Below, piece after piece: positions 41,019-50,592 of a stretch of 64,000 bases of DNA. The stretch covers positions 48,328-112,327 of the forward strand of contig CALXOE010000006.1 in the NCBI GenBank assembly GCA_944389935.1. Reading direction: 5' to 3'. Position 1 is the stretch's first letter, and each line of letters starts with the position of its first letter. A model generated the notes under the pieces. The model did no database searches, had not been told where the DNA came from, and worked only from the letters and a program-made list of their open reading frames with translations. This DNA is from an uncultured Victivallis sp. Its GTDB lineage: Bacteria > Verrucomicrobiota > Lentisphaeria > Victivallales > Victivallaceae. The translations under genes and the position numbers were made by a program.

Positions 41019-41840
41019 TCACTGCTGATGGCGGCGGCGGAATTCACTCGGCGTGAGACCGGTGTGCTCCTTGAATACGCGGCTGAGATGAAATTCGTCA
41101 CTGAATCCGCACTCCTCCGCGATCCGGCGGAGATTCGCTCTGCTTCCGGCCAGATAGTGTTGCGCGCGCTCGACTCTCTCGGCCTGCAGCCGCCGGGAGA
41201 AACTCTCCCCGAAAAGCTTTTTTACCGCAAAACTCGTGCGGGAACGCGAGAGCCCGAGCTCGGTTGCGAGATCATCGAGCCCGATCGGCCCGGCGCAGCG
41301 TTCGCGCAGAAACGCCGCGATGCGGGCTCCGCGTTCGTCCGGGACGGTGTCGAGCAGCCGCGTCCGGAGCAGGTGCATCACGAGCCCGTCGGCACAGAGT
41401 CGGGCGAGGGGCAGCAGTTCCGGCAGCCGTTCCGGCGGCGGTGCGAGTTCGTCTCTGCTGCGGAAGAACTCCGGCGGCAGTTCCGCTTCCGTGCCTTTTT
41501 CCGGTTCTCCGGCGCGCCACAGCCCGAGGTAGAGCATCCCGTAGTGGATGTTTCCGTGCCGCAGCGGAGCGACGATCTGGGCGAGCCCTTTCCAGCAGAC
41601 CGCGAGGAACGGCCGGGACTCCCGGCCGCAGCGGCTGTTCATCGCGTAACGGCAGTGGCGCACGCAGCGCTCGCAGAATCCCGCCTCGCAGGCGGGATTC
41701 TTGCGGTGGCTGCGGCGGTTGTGCTCGAAGATGTTCTTCCGATTCAGGAAGAATGCATTGTCGATGACGGTCACGGGCAGCGCGAGTTCCCGCTCCAGCG
41801 CCGCGAGCGCCTCTTCGAGTCTGCCGTTCCCCTCATCCAT
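41019..41840 (-). CDS. AraC-family regulator with PocR-type sensor
   Basis: The 273-residue protein has an N-terminal PocR-like domain (about 5-165). This includes the Cys-rich NPACEAGFCERCVRHCRYA and VCWKGLAQIVAPLRHG segments and resembles an Fe-S or small-ligand sensor. The C-terminal AraC domain (about 175-270) holds two helix-turn-helix motifs and ends LTPSEFRRR. It starts 3 bases after the GH106-like stop, so it is probably cotranscribed with the ABC importer and glycosidase and may feed back on them. Confidence 0.85.
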   Translation of the reverse strand: MDEGNGRLEEALAALERELALPVTVIDNAFFLNRKNIFEHNRRSHRKNPACEAGFCERCVRHCRYAMNSRCGRESRPFLAVCWKGLAQIVAPLRHGNIHYGMLYLGLWRAGEPEKGTEAELPPEFFRSRDELAPPPERLPELLPLARLCADGLVMHLLRTRLLDTVPDERGARIAAFLRERCAGPIGLDDLATELGLSRSRTSFAVKKLFGESFSRRLQAERVERAQHYLAGSRANLRRIAEECGFSDEFHLSRVFKEHTGLTPSEFRRRHQQ

Positions 41841-41843
41841 GGA

Positions 41844-44800
41844 TCAGACCAGTTCCACGTCCGCGATGCCGAGTTTCACCATGCAGTAGCCCGGATGGTA
41901 GACCGGTGCCGGCCAGCCGATCGGGTTGGCTTCGCGGTTGAACGAAAGCGTGTTGACCGCGTAACTTTCCCCCTCGGCGAGGTGATGGGGGCCGAGCATG
42001 TTGCGCAGAGAGGTGACGAGCTCGACTTCGAGCGTGTTCCGGCCCGCGTGAATCAGCTGATCGATCCGGAATGCCGCAAAACCGTAACTCCAGAAGCCCG
42101 CCTCGTCACCGTTTATGCGAATCCGGTACGAGTTCGCCCCGATCGGCACGAAACGCAGCAGCCGGATCGATTCCGCCTCGTTCGCAGTCAGTTCAAACTC
42201 CCGGCGCAGTACGGCTTTCCCCGCGAAGAACGGATATCCCGCCGTCACGAGATCGTCCGCGTGGATGCTCTTCCCCACCGCTCCCGGGCCGAGCGAGAAT
42301 GTTCCGTGCAGCCGCTCCGCTCCGCGCAGAAGCGGTTCGACCCGCCCCGTGTGACGGCAGGTGAAGTTTCCGCACAGATAGATGCTCTCGACTTCCGTGT
42401 CGTAGGTCAGCATGTTGTACTCGGTTTCAAATTTGAGTGCGCGCTGAAGCCGGGCGTAGACCTCCTCGTCCTGATGATAGTGCATCTTCATGCAGATGAC
42501 GTTTCGCCCTGTTTTGAGATTCCCCGGCAGGGCGATGCGCTCGAACGCACGGTCGAAGAGATACCCTGAAACCTGTGCCGCAAACGGCACTTCATTCAGC
42601 GCGAACGTGAAGAGTTCCGGCGTCTCGACCGCGATCGAGAGCGGCGTCGCGAGGTCGAAATCATCGTCGAGGTCGAAATCATATTCGATCTCGAGTTCGC
42701 AGTCGCGTTTCAGCGCGAGCAGCCGCCCCTGAATCACGCTCACGTCATCGCGGATCCAGCCGCCGTTGTCGACCCGGTAGCGGCAGCGGTCGAGCGTGAG
42801 AATGTTCTCCGGCAGGGCAGCAAGCGTGAATTCGCTCGAGAGCAGCTTCTTTGCGGGAGCCTGGAACGGATCTTCCACCGTGACCGACGGCGCGTGTTTC
42901 GCCGGATGCCCCGCGACGAAGAACATCGCCGCCGCTCCGGGTGCGAAAGCGTAATCGAAACTCAAATATTCACCGTGCCGATGCACCCCCGACAGAATCG
43001 AGAAACTCCCCGTCGCCGGATCGATGAGTTCCACCTGCCGTCCGCCGTTGCGCGGCAGCTCGAGATGCACGCGGCACGGCTGGTTGTACGCCTTGTTCGC
43101 CACAAAGAAGAAACGCCCCGGGCGGCCGTCGAGATCAGCGAGATCGCGGAACGTGCTCAGGATCTGCGTGGCGGGCGCACCGTTTTCGGTCGCGATCGTG
43201 CGGCGTCCCGCGAGTTCCGCCGCAGCTGCGTCAGCGGCGGCCGCTTCGGAATCGAACGCGGGGAGCGAGCGGTAGAAGTTCCGGACCTCCGCCGAAGCCG
43301 GTTCCCCGTCGATCGTGAGCTTCCCGGGTTCGAGCCGGTTGCGGACCGTGAGAATCCGCCCGCCCGCCGCGGCAAATTGGCGCAGCAGTTCGAGCATCGG
43401 CTTTGAGAGGTTCGCGATCTGCGGGATGAGAACGAAGTCGTAACTCTGAAGCCCGATCCGGATTCTGCCCTTTTCAAAGCTGCCGTTCGCCGCGACGATC
43501 TGTTCATCGGCGTAGTGATGGGCGATCTGGTGCGCGTCGAGTGCGACGGTCAGGCGTGTCAACGTGTCGGTGTAGTGTTTCAGTGCCGGATTCGATTCGT
43601 CGCCGGTGTAGTGGCACCAGGCCGACGAGAGCGGGTGCAGCACGAGAACTTCCGTCGTGGCTTTCCCCTCCGCGAGCAGCATCCCGGTGCGGGCGAAGTA
43701 GTCGTTCACGCTCCTGTAGTCGTTCCACCACGGCTGGTGTACGAAGAGCGAGGCCGGATAGTCGCGCTTGCGCAGCCCGCGCAGCGTGTAGCTCGAGAGA
43801 TGCGGGCAGACGAGATTCACTCCGTGCGCGAACTGCTGCTGGAACATCCACCGCAGCCCGAAGAAGTTGATGTTCCAGCCCGAAAGCGCGAAGCTCTCCG
43901 AGAGAATCTGTTTCTGCCCGAACTGCATCGCCGATGAGACAAGCTGAACCATCGCCACGGGCGACGGCTCCGTCCGCCCGAGGTGATCCATGCCCGGAAT
44001 ATGGTAGTGCTGATACTGCGTCATGATCGAGCCGTTGCTCGAAATCTGCGCCTGGCAGGTCTCTTCAAGCACGTGGTGTCCGGTCAGCAGCCACCCCTTT
44101 TCGTCGCACCAGTCGCGGATCTGCTTCATGAAGTTCTCCGAGAAGAGACGGGCGACGAGACTCCAGAACCGGATCCGCACCGCATCGCTCTCCGCCGTGC
44201 CGAGGAACAGCATCGGCAGCTCTTTCAGGAGTTCGCAGTGATACGCTTTCCAGTACTCCTCCTCGAGTACGAACGACCAGAGCAGTCCCTTGCGGGAGAG
44301 CTGCGGCTCATCCGTGAAGATCCCTTTCAGGTGTGCGAGCAGCTCTTCCGGCAGGCTTTCGTAGTAGTGCTGGTGCGTGACCTTGAGAAATTCCCGCACA
44401 ACTTTCGGATCGAGGTTGTCGACGTAGTAGGGATTGACCTCATAGTAGCAGCGCAGCAGTTTTCCGGTCGTTCCGGGCGGCAGGGTTTCGCCGAGCAGTT
44501 CGAGCGTCGCGGCATCGTACCAGGAGATCGTGTTCGTGCGCTCTTCCGCCTCGAGGTCGGCCGCGTCGAGAAATTCATAACGCAGATATTTCTGCTGATA
44601 CTTCACGCCGAGTCCGTTCACGAGGCCGCCGCCGAATCCGCTCGGCCAGCCGTTTTCGTCGTAGAGCCAGCCGGAGATGCCGCATTTTCCCGCTTCGTCG
44701 AGGCAGGTTCTCACGCACTCCATCCATTCGTCGGAGAGGTATGCCGTGCGGAGTCCGCCGCGTGCGTGCATGAAGAATCCGCCGAGTCCGGCCGCTTTCA

Positions 44801-44915
44801 TCTCACGCACCTGGCGGCGCAGTTCTTCGGGTTCGAGCTTGTCGTTCCAGCTCCAGAATGGGATTGGGCGGTACTCCGCCGGCGGGTTGTTCAAATCGAG
44901 ATTGGTGATCGCCAT
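41844..44915 (-). CDS. GH106-like glycoside hydrolase (alpha-L-rhamnosidase type)
   Basis: The 1023-residue protein has no clear signal peptide and is probably cytoplasmic. Its N-terminus (about 15-110) has PFWSWNDKLEPEELRRQV, GGFFMHARGGL and LYDENGWPSGFGGG, the typical opening of GH106-type proteins. FTDEPQ (about 208-213) has the acid residue expected near the active site. The C-terminal third (about 700-1010) is a beta-sandwich, glycoside-binding region. The enzyme probably removes L-rhamnose or a similar sugar from imported oligosaccharides. It is 46 bases after the permease gene. An AAGGA site precedes the ATG. Confidence 0.82.
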   Translation of the reverse strand: MAITNLDLNNPPAEYRPIPFWSWNDKLEPEELRRQVREMKAAGLGGFFMHARGGLRTAYLSDEWMECVRTCLDEAGKCGISGWLYDENGWPSGFGGGLVNGLGVKYQQKYLRYEFLDAADLEAEERTNTISWYDAATLELLGETLPPGTTGKLLRCYYEVNPYYVDNLDPKVVREFLKVTHQHYYESLPEELLAHLKGIFTDEPQLSRKGLLWSFVLEEEYWKAYHCELLKELPMLFLGTAESDAVRIRFWSLVARLFSENFMKQIRDWCDEKGWLLTGHHVLEETCQAQISSNGSIMTQYQHYHIPGMDHLGRTEPSPVAMVQLVSSAMQFGQKQILSESFALSGWNINFFGLRWMFQQQFAHGVNLVCPHLSSYTLRGLRKRDYPASLFVHQPWWNDYRSVNDYFARTGMLLAEGKATTEVLVLHPLSSAWCHYTGDESNPALKHYTDTLTRLTVALDAHQIAHHYADEQIVAANGSFEKGRIRIGLQSYDFVLIPQIANLSKPMLELLRQFAAAGGRILTVRNRLEPGKLTIDGEPASAEVRNFYRSLPAFDSEAAAADAAAAELAGRRTIATENGAPATQILSTFRDLADLDGRPGRFFFVANKAYNQPCRVHLELPRNGGRQVELIDPATGSFSILSGVHRHGEYLSFDYAFAPGAAAMFFVAGHPAKHAPSVTVEDPFQAPAKKLLSSEFTLAALPENILTLDRCRYRVDNGGWIRDDVSVIQGRLLALKRDCELEIEYDFDLDDDFDLATPLSIAVETPELFTFALNEVPFAAQVSGYLFDRAFERIALPGNLKTGRNVICMKMHYHQDEEVYARLQRALKFETEYNMLTYDTEVESIYLCGNFTCRHTGRVEPLLRGAERLHGTFSLGPGAVGKSIHADDLVTAGYPFFAGKAVLRREFELTANEAESIRLLRFVPIGANSYRIRINGDEAGFWSYGFAAFRIDQLIHAGRNTLEVELVTSLRNMLGPHHLAEGESYAVNTLSFNREANPIGWPAPVYHPGYCMVKLGIADVELV

Positions 44916-44961
44916 TTGAATGATTCCTTTATATGATGGATTTTCTTATCCGCATAACTGA

Positions 44962-46632
44962 TCAAAGTTTGAAGATGGTGCCGATCTTATTTCCGAGCAG
45001 CGTGCCCGCCGCGGCCAGCGCCGCCGCGAGGAACAGCATCGCCCAGACCCCGAACGCACACGCGATGAACGGGCCGGAGCCGAGGATCTGCGAGAGATCG
45101 TAGATCGCGCGCGTAATCGGATAGAACTCCGCTTTCTGTGCGAGAATCAGCGAGTCCGAAACCTCCAGCATCGAGAAACTGAACGCGAAGAGCGCTCCGA
45201 CGATCACGTTCGCGAACACCAGCGGCAGGGTGATCTTCCGCAACGTCGCGAACGCGGTCGCTCCGAAGCTGCGCGCGGCGTTCTCGAGCTCTTCCGGCGT
45301 CTGCTCGAGTCCCGCCGAGACCGAACGCACGACATACGGCAGCCGCCGCACCGCATAGGCGATTCCGAGCAGCAGAAACGGATTCTCGACCGGATTGAAA
45401 TAGGCCGCCGCAAACCCGAACTTCACGGACATCCCGAGGTAGCCGAACGCGATGATGATTCCCGGCACCGCCAGCGGCAGCATCGCAAGCAGATCCGCGA
45501 TCATGCTCCCGCGCAGTTTCCAGCGCACCGCCGCGAGCGAAACCAGCACCCCCGCCGCAACCGCAATGGCCATCGCAAGGAGCGAGTAGTTCAAACTGTT
45601 CACGATGCTCGGCAGCACGATCTTGTTCGACAACGCGTTTTCAAAGTGCAGCAGTGTGAAATGGCGCGGCAGAACCGTGTTGTACCAGCGGAGCGAGAAC
45701 GCCGTCAGCACCAGCGCGATGTGCGGCAGCGCCGCCACGAACGTCACGAGCGCAAAGAGGGCGGTCGGTCCGAATTTCCGCCATCCGGCGGGGCGGACGG
45801 TCCCGGCTCCGGCGGTCCCTTTCACCGTCGCATTGAGCGCGGATTTCCCGAGCGCGAACTTCCCGGCAAGATACATCGCCGCCGCGAAGAAAAGCATGAC
45901 CACCACGAGCGCGTAGGGAACCGGATTGCTCTCGAGCTCCATGATCCCGTTGAAGATCTGCACGGCGGTCACGCGGTTGTATCCGAACATCAGCGGCGTG
46001 CCGAGCTCCGTGAAGCTCCAGACCAGCACGATGCTGCCCCCCGCGAGGATGCCCGGCTTCATGAGCGGGAATGTGATCCGGCGGAACCGCGTCCACCGCG
46101 ACGCCCCGAGATTCCGGGCCGCCTCGTCGAGCGCCGGGTCGAGATTGCCGAGCGCCGTCACCAGATTCAAATAGAGGATCGGATAGAGGTGCAGCGCCTC
46201 AATGAGGCAGACCGACCAGAATCTCCCCGGCCCGCCGAGAAAGTCGACCGCCGGAATCCCGCAGTATGCCAGCAGCCGGTTGACCACTCCGTAATGACCG
46301 AGAATCTGCTGAAATCCGAGCGCCCCGACGAACGGCGGCAGGATCATCGGAATCATCACGAGCAGATGGGACAACCCTTTCCCCGGGAATTCATAGCGGT
46401 TGTAGACCAGCGCGAGCGGAAACGCGATCAGAAAGACCAGAAACGTCGTCACCACGGCGATCTTGAAGCTGTTGAGCAACCCCTCGCGGTAGATGTAGTT
46501 GCTGAACACCTCCGCGAGCAGCCGCCAGTCGAGACCCACTTCAACCACCGTGAAGATCGGCGCAAGCAGAAATGCTCCGAGAAACACGATGACCAGCGCG
46601 AGCAGCAGATATTGTATCAGACGGTTTCCCAT
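44962..46632 (-). CDS. ABC transporter permease, fused dimer (FbpB/AfuB type)
   Basis: The 556-residue membrane protein has 12 helices and two binding-protein-dependent permease domains (about 55-265 and 340-550). Each carries an EAA-loop signature, such as LDEAARNLGASRWTRFRRITFPLMKPG and PEELENAARSFGATAFATLRKITLP (their cores are at about 170-195 and 450-475). This double-permease form is typical of the Fe3+/hexose-phosphate (Fbp, Afu) and related thiamine and putrescine-like importers. The start abuts the binding-protein stop codon. Confidence 0.88.
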   Translation of the reverse strand: MGNRLIQYLLLALVIVFLGAFLLAPIFTVVEVGLDWRLLAEVFSNYIYREGLLNSFKIAVVTTFLVFLIAFPLALVYNRYEFPGKGLSHLLVMIPMILPPFVGALGFQQILGHYGVVNRLLAYCGIPAVDFLGGPGRFWSVCLIEALHLYPILYLNLVTALGNLDPALDEAARNLGASRWTRFRRITFPLMKPGILAGGSIVLVWSFTELGTPLMFGYNRVTAVQIFNGIMELESNPVPYALVVVMLFFAAAMYLAGKFALGKSALNATVKGTAGAGTVRPAGWRKFGPTALFALVTFVAALPHIALVLTAFSLRWYNTVLPRHFTLLHFENALSNKIVLPSIVNSLNYSLLAMAIAVAAGVLVSLAAVRWKLRGSMIADLLAMLPLAVPGIIIAFGYLGMSVKFGFAAAYFNPVENPFLLLGIAYAVRRLPYVVRSVSAGLEQTPEELENAARSFGATAFATLRKITLPLVFANVIVGALFAFSFSMLEVSDSLILAQKAEFYPITRAIYDLSQILGSGPFIACAFGVWAMLFLAAALAAAGTLLGNKIGTIFKL

Positions 46633-48216
46633 TTATTTGCCCTCCAGAGCGAGCCGTTCGGCCTCGAGGTAGTTCTCCCGGGCGGAATCGCTCCATTTGC
46701 GGCAGAGCGCCGCGACTTCGACTGCGCTCCCGTGCAGTTTCGCATTCTCTGCGGCGATTTCGGAGTAGGGGAACGGGAGGCGGTTGAACGCCGCCATCGC
46801 CTGCGGCACTTTTTCCGGCCCGCCCGCGTCGATGATCGCTTTCCATGCGCGCTGCAGCTCCGGCTGCGGATCGAGCGCGATGCAGCGGATCAGAATGCGC
46901 AGCAGACTGTAATAGGGCCCGGTGAGCTCCGGGCGGTAGACGAAACTCGCACCCGACTCATACGGATTGTAGTCCGGATCGGAACGGTATTTCCGATACT
47001 CCGGCTTGTAGAGGTCGCGCCGGATCGGCGGGCGGCGCAAGGCGTGCTTCTCCGGTCCCCCCGGCGCACCGACCTTGAATGCGTGGAGCTTCTGCCCCTC
47101 GGGGCTCAGCAGAAAATCGATGAAGAGTTCGGCCGCCTCGCGGTGCGGCGCGCCGCGCAGCATCTGCACCGGATCGGCGGAGACGGCGGTGCCTCCCTCG
47201 GGGGCGACGTAGAAGAAATGCGGTTTGCCGTCGAACTGGAGTTCGTTCCACTCCTTTTCGGTGAAGCCGTAGGTGTCGATCGCCATTCCGGCCGCGGCGT
47301 TCCCGGCGGCGACGTCGCGCGGGATCTTGCCCGCGGAGTCGGTGAGGTTGCGCGCATTGCCGAAGATGCGCTTGATGGTGTTCAACCCCTCTTCCCACCC
47401 TTTTTCCGGGCTGCCGGAGTCGGCCATGCACTGCTGGATCAGCACCTCGAAGCATTTGTTGGCCGAGCCTGATTTCGACGGATCCGCGAGGGAGATCGTG
47501 TTGAAGAAGCGCGGTTCTCCGAGGTCGGCCCACCGTTTCGGCGGAGTCGGGTCTTTGAGTTCCGCAACCCGGTCCTTGTTGTAACAGATGCCGAAAGTCG
47601 AGAGCACGACGCCGTAGTAGCGTCCCTGTTTGTCGTAGAGTTCGTCCCCGCCGAAACTCTGGGGGATGATCTCCGGTTTGAAGTATTCGGGGTGACGCTT
47701 CTGCGCGCCGCCGTCGACCGCAAAACCCCGCTTCGCATGGCGCTGCATATCGAAAGTGCCGCCGCCCGCCATGAGGTCGATTCCGATCCCGACGTTCGAG
47801 TTGAGGAAGAGCCGGCGCGCTTTCTTCACCTCCGCGGGGGCGTCGGGATCGTTTTCGACGCCGGGTTCGGCGAACCGCCCGGCGATTTCGTCGTTCCACT
47901 CGCCGTTGGCGGGATCGGACTCGAATTCGCGTCGGAATTCCGCCTCAAAGCGATCGGCGATGTACTTCACGATATCGGACGACCCCCCGGGGGAGCGGAA
48001 GTCGAGCTCGATCTCCCGGCCGGTTTTTTCCCGATAGAACTTGCGGAACGCCTGCTCGTATTCGTGGCGGATCGATTCGTTGTGGGCGGAGATGATGACG
48101 AGCTTGTCGGCCGGGCCGGAACTTTTCGCTCCGGCCTCCTGCTTCGGGCGCAGGAAGAACGGAATCGCCAGCAGCACGAGAAGCGGCAACGCGGCTGTCA
48201 GAATTTTCCGGATCAT
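46633..48216 (-). CDS. ABC transporter substrate-binding protein (Fbp/Afu type)
   Basis: The 527-residue protein starts with a membrane anchor (MIRKILTAALPLLVLLAIPF) that has no clear cleavage site. The bilobed domain follows, with KLVIISAHNESIRHEYEQAF near the N-terminus and CYNKDRV and DYGFTEKEW-like segments later. It is longer than FbpA-like proteins (about 340). It is placed between the ATPase and the fused permease. Fbp-type importers were long called iron transporters, but some (AfuABC) carry hexose phosphates. With a GH106-like enzyme downstream, a sugar or sugar-phosphate is the likelier ligand. Confidence 0.8.
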   Translation of the reverse strand: MIRKILTAALPLLVLLAIPFFLRPKQEAGAKSSGPADKLVIISAHNESIRHEYEQAFRKFYREKTGREIELDFRSPGGSSDIVKYIADRFEAEFRREFESDPANGEWNDEIAGRFAEPGVENDPDAPAEVKKARRLFLNSNVGIGIDLMAGGGTFDMQRHAKRGFAVDGGAQKRHPEYFKPEIIPQSFGGDELYDKQGRYYGVVLSTFGICYNKDRVAELKDPTPPKRWADLGEPRFFNTISLADPSKSGSANKCFEVLIQQCMADSGSPEKGWEEGLNTIKRIFGNARNLTDSAGKIPRDVAAGNAAAGMAIDTYGFTEKEWNELQFDGKPHFFYVAPEGGTAVSADPVQMLRGAPHREAAELFIDFLLSPEGQKLHAFKVGAPGGPEKHALRRPPIRRDLYKPEYRKYRSDPDYNPYESGASFVYRPELTGPYYSLLRILIRCIALDPQPELQRAWKAIIDAGGPEKVPQAMAAFNRLPFPYSEIAAENAKLHGSAVEVAALCRKWSDSARENYLEAERLALEGK

Positions 48217-48229
48217 ATTCCGCTGTTCC

Positions 48230-49267
48230 TCACTGCAAAACGATCAACTGATCCGGCGGCAGGACGAGCTGGAATGTCTCGCCGAGCTTCCGCCCGGGCG
48301 GGGCGCTCTCCGTAACGACGATCTTCCGGCCCGCGGCCTCGAACTCCCATTCGCAGCTCTCTCCGGTGAAGCTCCGGTTGACGAGCACGGCGGGGATGGT
48401 GTTCTTCCCCGGTTCGGTGCTGATGCGGATGCGTTCCGGGCGGATCATTGCGCAGAGCGTTCCCGCCGGTTTCCCGGCGGAGCCGTCGCACGCGAGAACG
48501 CCGAACGGCGTCTGCCACGCTCCGGAGGAGTCGAGCTCCCCCTCGATGAAGTTCGCGTCCCCGAGAAATGAGGCGACGAACTTTTCGACCGGAGCGCTGT
48601 AGGCTTTTTCGGGCGTATCGATCTGGCGGATGACTCCCTGATCCATGACCGCGAGCCGGTCGGCCATGCTGAGCGCCTCCTGACGGTCGTGCGTGACGTA
48701 GATCGCGGTGAGCTGCCGCTCCTTGCAGATGCGGCGGATCTCGCGGCGCATGGTGTCGCGCAGCCGGGCGTCGAGGTTCGAGAGCGGTTCGTCGAGCAGC
48801 AGCAGTGCGGGTTTCACCGCGAGTGCCCGCGCGAGCGCGATGCGCTGCTGCTGGCCGCCGGAGAGTGACGGAATTCTGCGGTCGGCATATTCCGCCATTC
48901 GGACGAGTTCGAGCGCGGCTTTGACTTCGCGGTCGATATCGGATTTTTTCTCCCCTGCGGCGCGCAGGCCGAACGCGACGTTCTCGTAAACGGAGAGGTG
49001 CGGCCAGAGCGCATAGTTCTGGAACACCATCGCCGCGCGCCGTTTTTCGGGCGGAAGTTTCGTGATCTCGGTGCCGTTGAACCGGATCGATCCCGCGTCC
49101 GGCTCGACGAGTCCGGCGAGGATGCGCAGCAGGGTCGACTTGCCGCAGCCCGAGGGGCCGAGCAGAAAGAACAGCTCGCCCGGATTCACGATGAGATCGA
49201 GCGGTTTCAGCACGGGGACTCCGGGCTGGTAGGATTTCGTGATCCCTCTGATTTCCACACTGGTCAT
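48230..49267 (-). CDS. ABC transporter ATP-binding protein (FbpC/PotA type)
   Basis: The 345-residue protein powers the importer encoded downstream. Walker A is GPSGCGKST, the signature is LSGGQQQRIALARAL and Walker B is LLLLDEPLSNLD. Beyond about 240 a TOBE-like regulatory region follows (FGVLACDGSAGKPAG, VNRSFTGESCEWEFEAAG). It heads the operon, 13 bases ahead of the binding protein. Its promoter lies in the 143-base gap below the AraC gene. Confidence 0.92.
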   Translation of the reverse strand: MTSVEIRGITKSYQPGVPVLKPLDLIVNPGELFFLLGPSGCGKSTLLRILAGLVEPDAGSIRFNGTEITKLPPEKRRAAMVFQNYALWPHLSVYENVAFGLRAAGEKKSDIDREVKAALELVRMAEYADRRIPSLSGGQQQRIALARALAVKPALLLLDEPLSNLDARLRDTMRREIRRICKERQLTAIYVTHDRQEALSMADRLAVMDQGVIRQIDTPEKAYSAPVEKFVASFLGDANFIEGELDSSGAWQTPFGVLACDGSAGKPAGTLCAMIRPERIRISTEPGKNTIPAVLVNRSFTGESCEWEFEAAGRKIVVTESAPPGRKLGETFQLVLPPDQLIVLQ

Positions 49268-49346
49268 GATTCAGATTTCCGACGTGCGCCGTCCGTCCGG
49301 ATGTCCCGGAACGGCGCATTGTTTGGTTTGTCACACACGTTCTTAC

Positions 49347-49375
49347 AATATACCCGACAAAAGCGGAAAAATCCA
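49347..49375 (-). promoter_or_regulatory. Promoter of the ABC importer operon
   Basis: On the minus strand TGGATT (49375-49370), a 17-base spacer and TATATT (49352-49347) lie about 80 bases before the ATPase start. The -35 is weak, which would fit an activator-dependent promoter. Confidence 0.4.
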
Positions 49376-49410
49376 GTTGATTCCGCCGTTTTCCGCATTC
49401 GTCCATCCGT

Positions 49411-50319
49411 TCAGAGTCGGGAACTGCTGTGTCTGCCGGCGAATTTCCGGCGATATTCGCTCGGGGGCATGGCGAATTTGCGGTTGAACATCTTGCTGAA
49501 GTGGTTGCCGTCACAGAATCCGCAGACGAGTGCGATCTCCGAGATCGTGTTGTCAGTCGAGAGCAGCAGTTCCGCCCCGCGGAGCAGGCGTCTCTCCATC
49601 AGATAAGCCACCGGAGTGCAGTGCAGAGCCTGTACGAACAGCCGTTCCAGAGTCCGGACCGAAATGCCGCAGCCGTTTGCGATCTCCGCGATCTGGAGCG
49701 TCTCGATATCGTGATGGTTGATGTAGTCGAGGACGTGACCGATGCGGGCGAAAGGAACTTCCATGCCGTTCTCGACGGCCGCCGCCCGGCTCAGCAGCAG
49801 CACGAACTGCATGAATCCGGTGTTCATCGCGAACATCCAGCCCGGATACTGCTGATACTGTTCGCTCTTGAGCTCTTCGAGAATCCGCTCCGCCACGGCC
49901 ATCTGATTCGGATTGAGCATCAGTCCCTCCGCGAATTTCCGGCTGCAGTCGGTCTGTTCGCCGAACAGCGCCCGGTAGCCCGGATCTTTCCGCAGGTCGA
50001 GCATATTGAACTGCAGCCGTTCAGGCACATAGAGCACGTTGATGATCTCGAGATGGTTCATGTCCCGGTAACTGTGCGCACTGCCCGGCCCGACCAGGAA
50101 GACGTTCCCGTGGATGATCGGGTACTCTCCGCGTTCCGTCACGTGAATTCCGAAGCCGGAGCGGACCAGCACCAGTTCATAGAAGTCGTGCTCATGCACG
50201 AGCTCCTCCCGGCTGAAATATTTGCGCGATCCGAGCCAGACCCCGGGCCCGTCAGCCGCAAAGTGCATGAACATCGGAATGCGCATGTGAATGCGCGAAC
50301 GCAATTCATCCCGTCCCAT
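49411..50319 (-). CDS. AraC-family transcriptional regulator
   Basis: The 302-residue protein has a cupin-like sensor domain (about 15-150, with VHEHDFYELVLVRSG and VFLVGPGSAHSYRD). A C-terminal AraC DNA-binding domain (about 200-297) carries LQIAEIANGCGISVRTLERLF and ISEIALVCGFCDGNHFSKMF. It lies at the head of the importer genes on the same strand and is divergent from the secreted GH-A enzyme. It is well placed to control both sides. Confidence 0.87.
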   Translation of the reverse strand: MGRDELRSRIHMRIPMFMHFAADGPGVWLGSRKYFSREELVHEHDFYELVLVRSGFGIHVTERGEYPIIHGNVFLVGPGSAHSYRDMNHLEIINVLYVPERLQFNMLDLRKDPGYRALFGEQTDCSRKFAEGLMLNPNQMAVAERILEELKSEQYQQYPGWMFAMNTGFMQFVLLLSRAAAVENGMEVPFARIGHVLDYINHHDIETLQIAEIANGCGISVRTLERLFVQALHCTPVAYLMERRLLRGAELLLSTDNTISEIALVCGFCDGNHFSKMFNRKFAMPPSEYRRKFAGRHSSSRL

Positions 50320-50360
50320 TTTCAGCCCCGTTTCTCTGTTAGAATTCTTTTAGTGTCGTA

Positions 50361-50389
50361 AAAATACCTGTTTTTGTCAGTTTTTTCAA
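50361..50389 (-). promoter_or_regulatory. Promoter of the AraC regulator
   Basis: On the minus strand TTGAAA (50389-50384), a 17-base spacer and TATTTT (50366-50361) lie 40 bases before the start at 50319. Elsewhere in the 273-base gap are a perfect TATAAT near 50411-50416 and a GATCAAA/TTTGATC inverted pair around 50497-50541, which may belong to the divergent gene. Confidence 0.5.
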
Positions 50390-50592
50390 GGAAATGACCT
50401 TTTATTTTGCTATAATTTATATTGAGAGACTGCGAGAGTGTGAGGATCGGGGTCCGGAAAAATCCGGGATTTCTCGATGAAATCCGGAATTGACCGATCA
50501 AAATCAGCGTTGTCGCAGATTTACGGTTGACTTTGATCGTGCCTTCCCGGCCGTCGGAAAAAGAGAACAGATAAGAACAGGAGAGGAAAAAT

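Noticed and set aside
45646..47472. A 608-codon plus-strand frame opposite the ABC permease and binding protein
   Set aside because: It spans two well-supported genes on the other strand and has a His/Arg/Glu/Gln-rich, non-protein-like composition.
44962..49267. Annotation of the ABC importer as an iron(III) transporter
   Set aside because: The sequence type alone does not fix the ligand. The adjacent GH106-like gene and AraC regulators favour a sugar-type substrate, so the iron label was not used.
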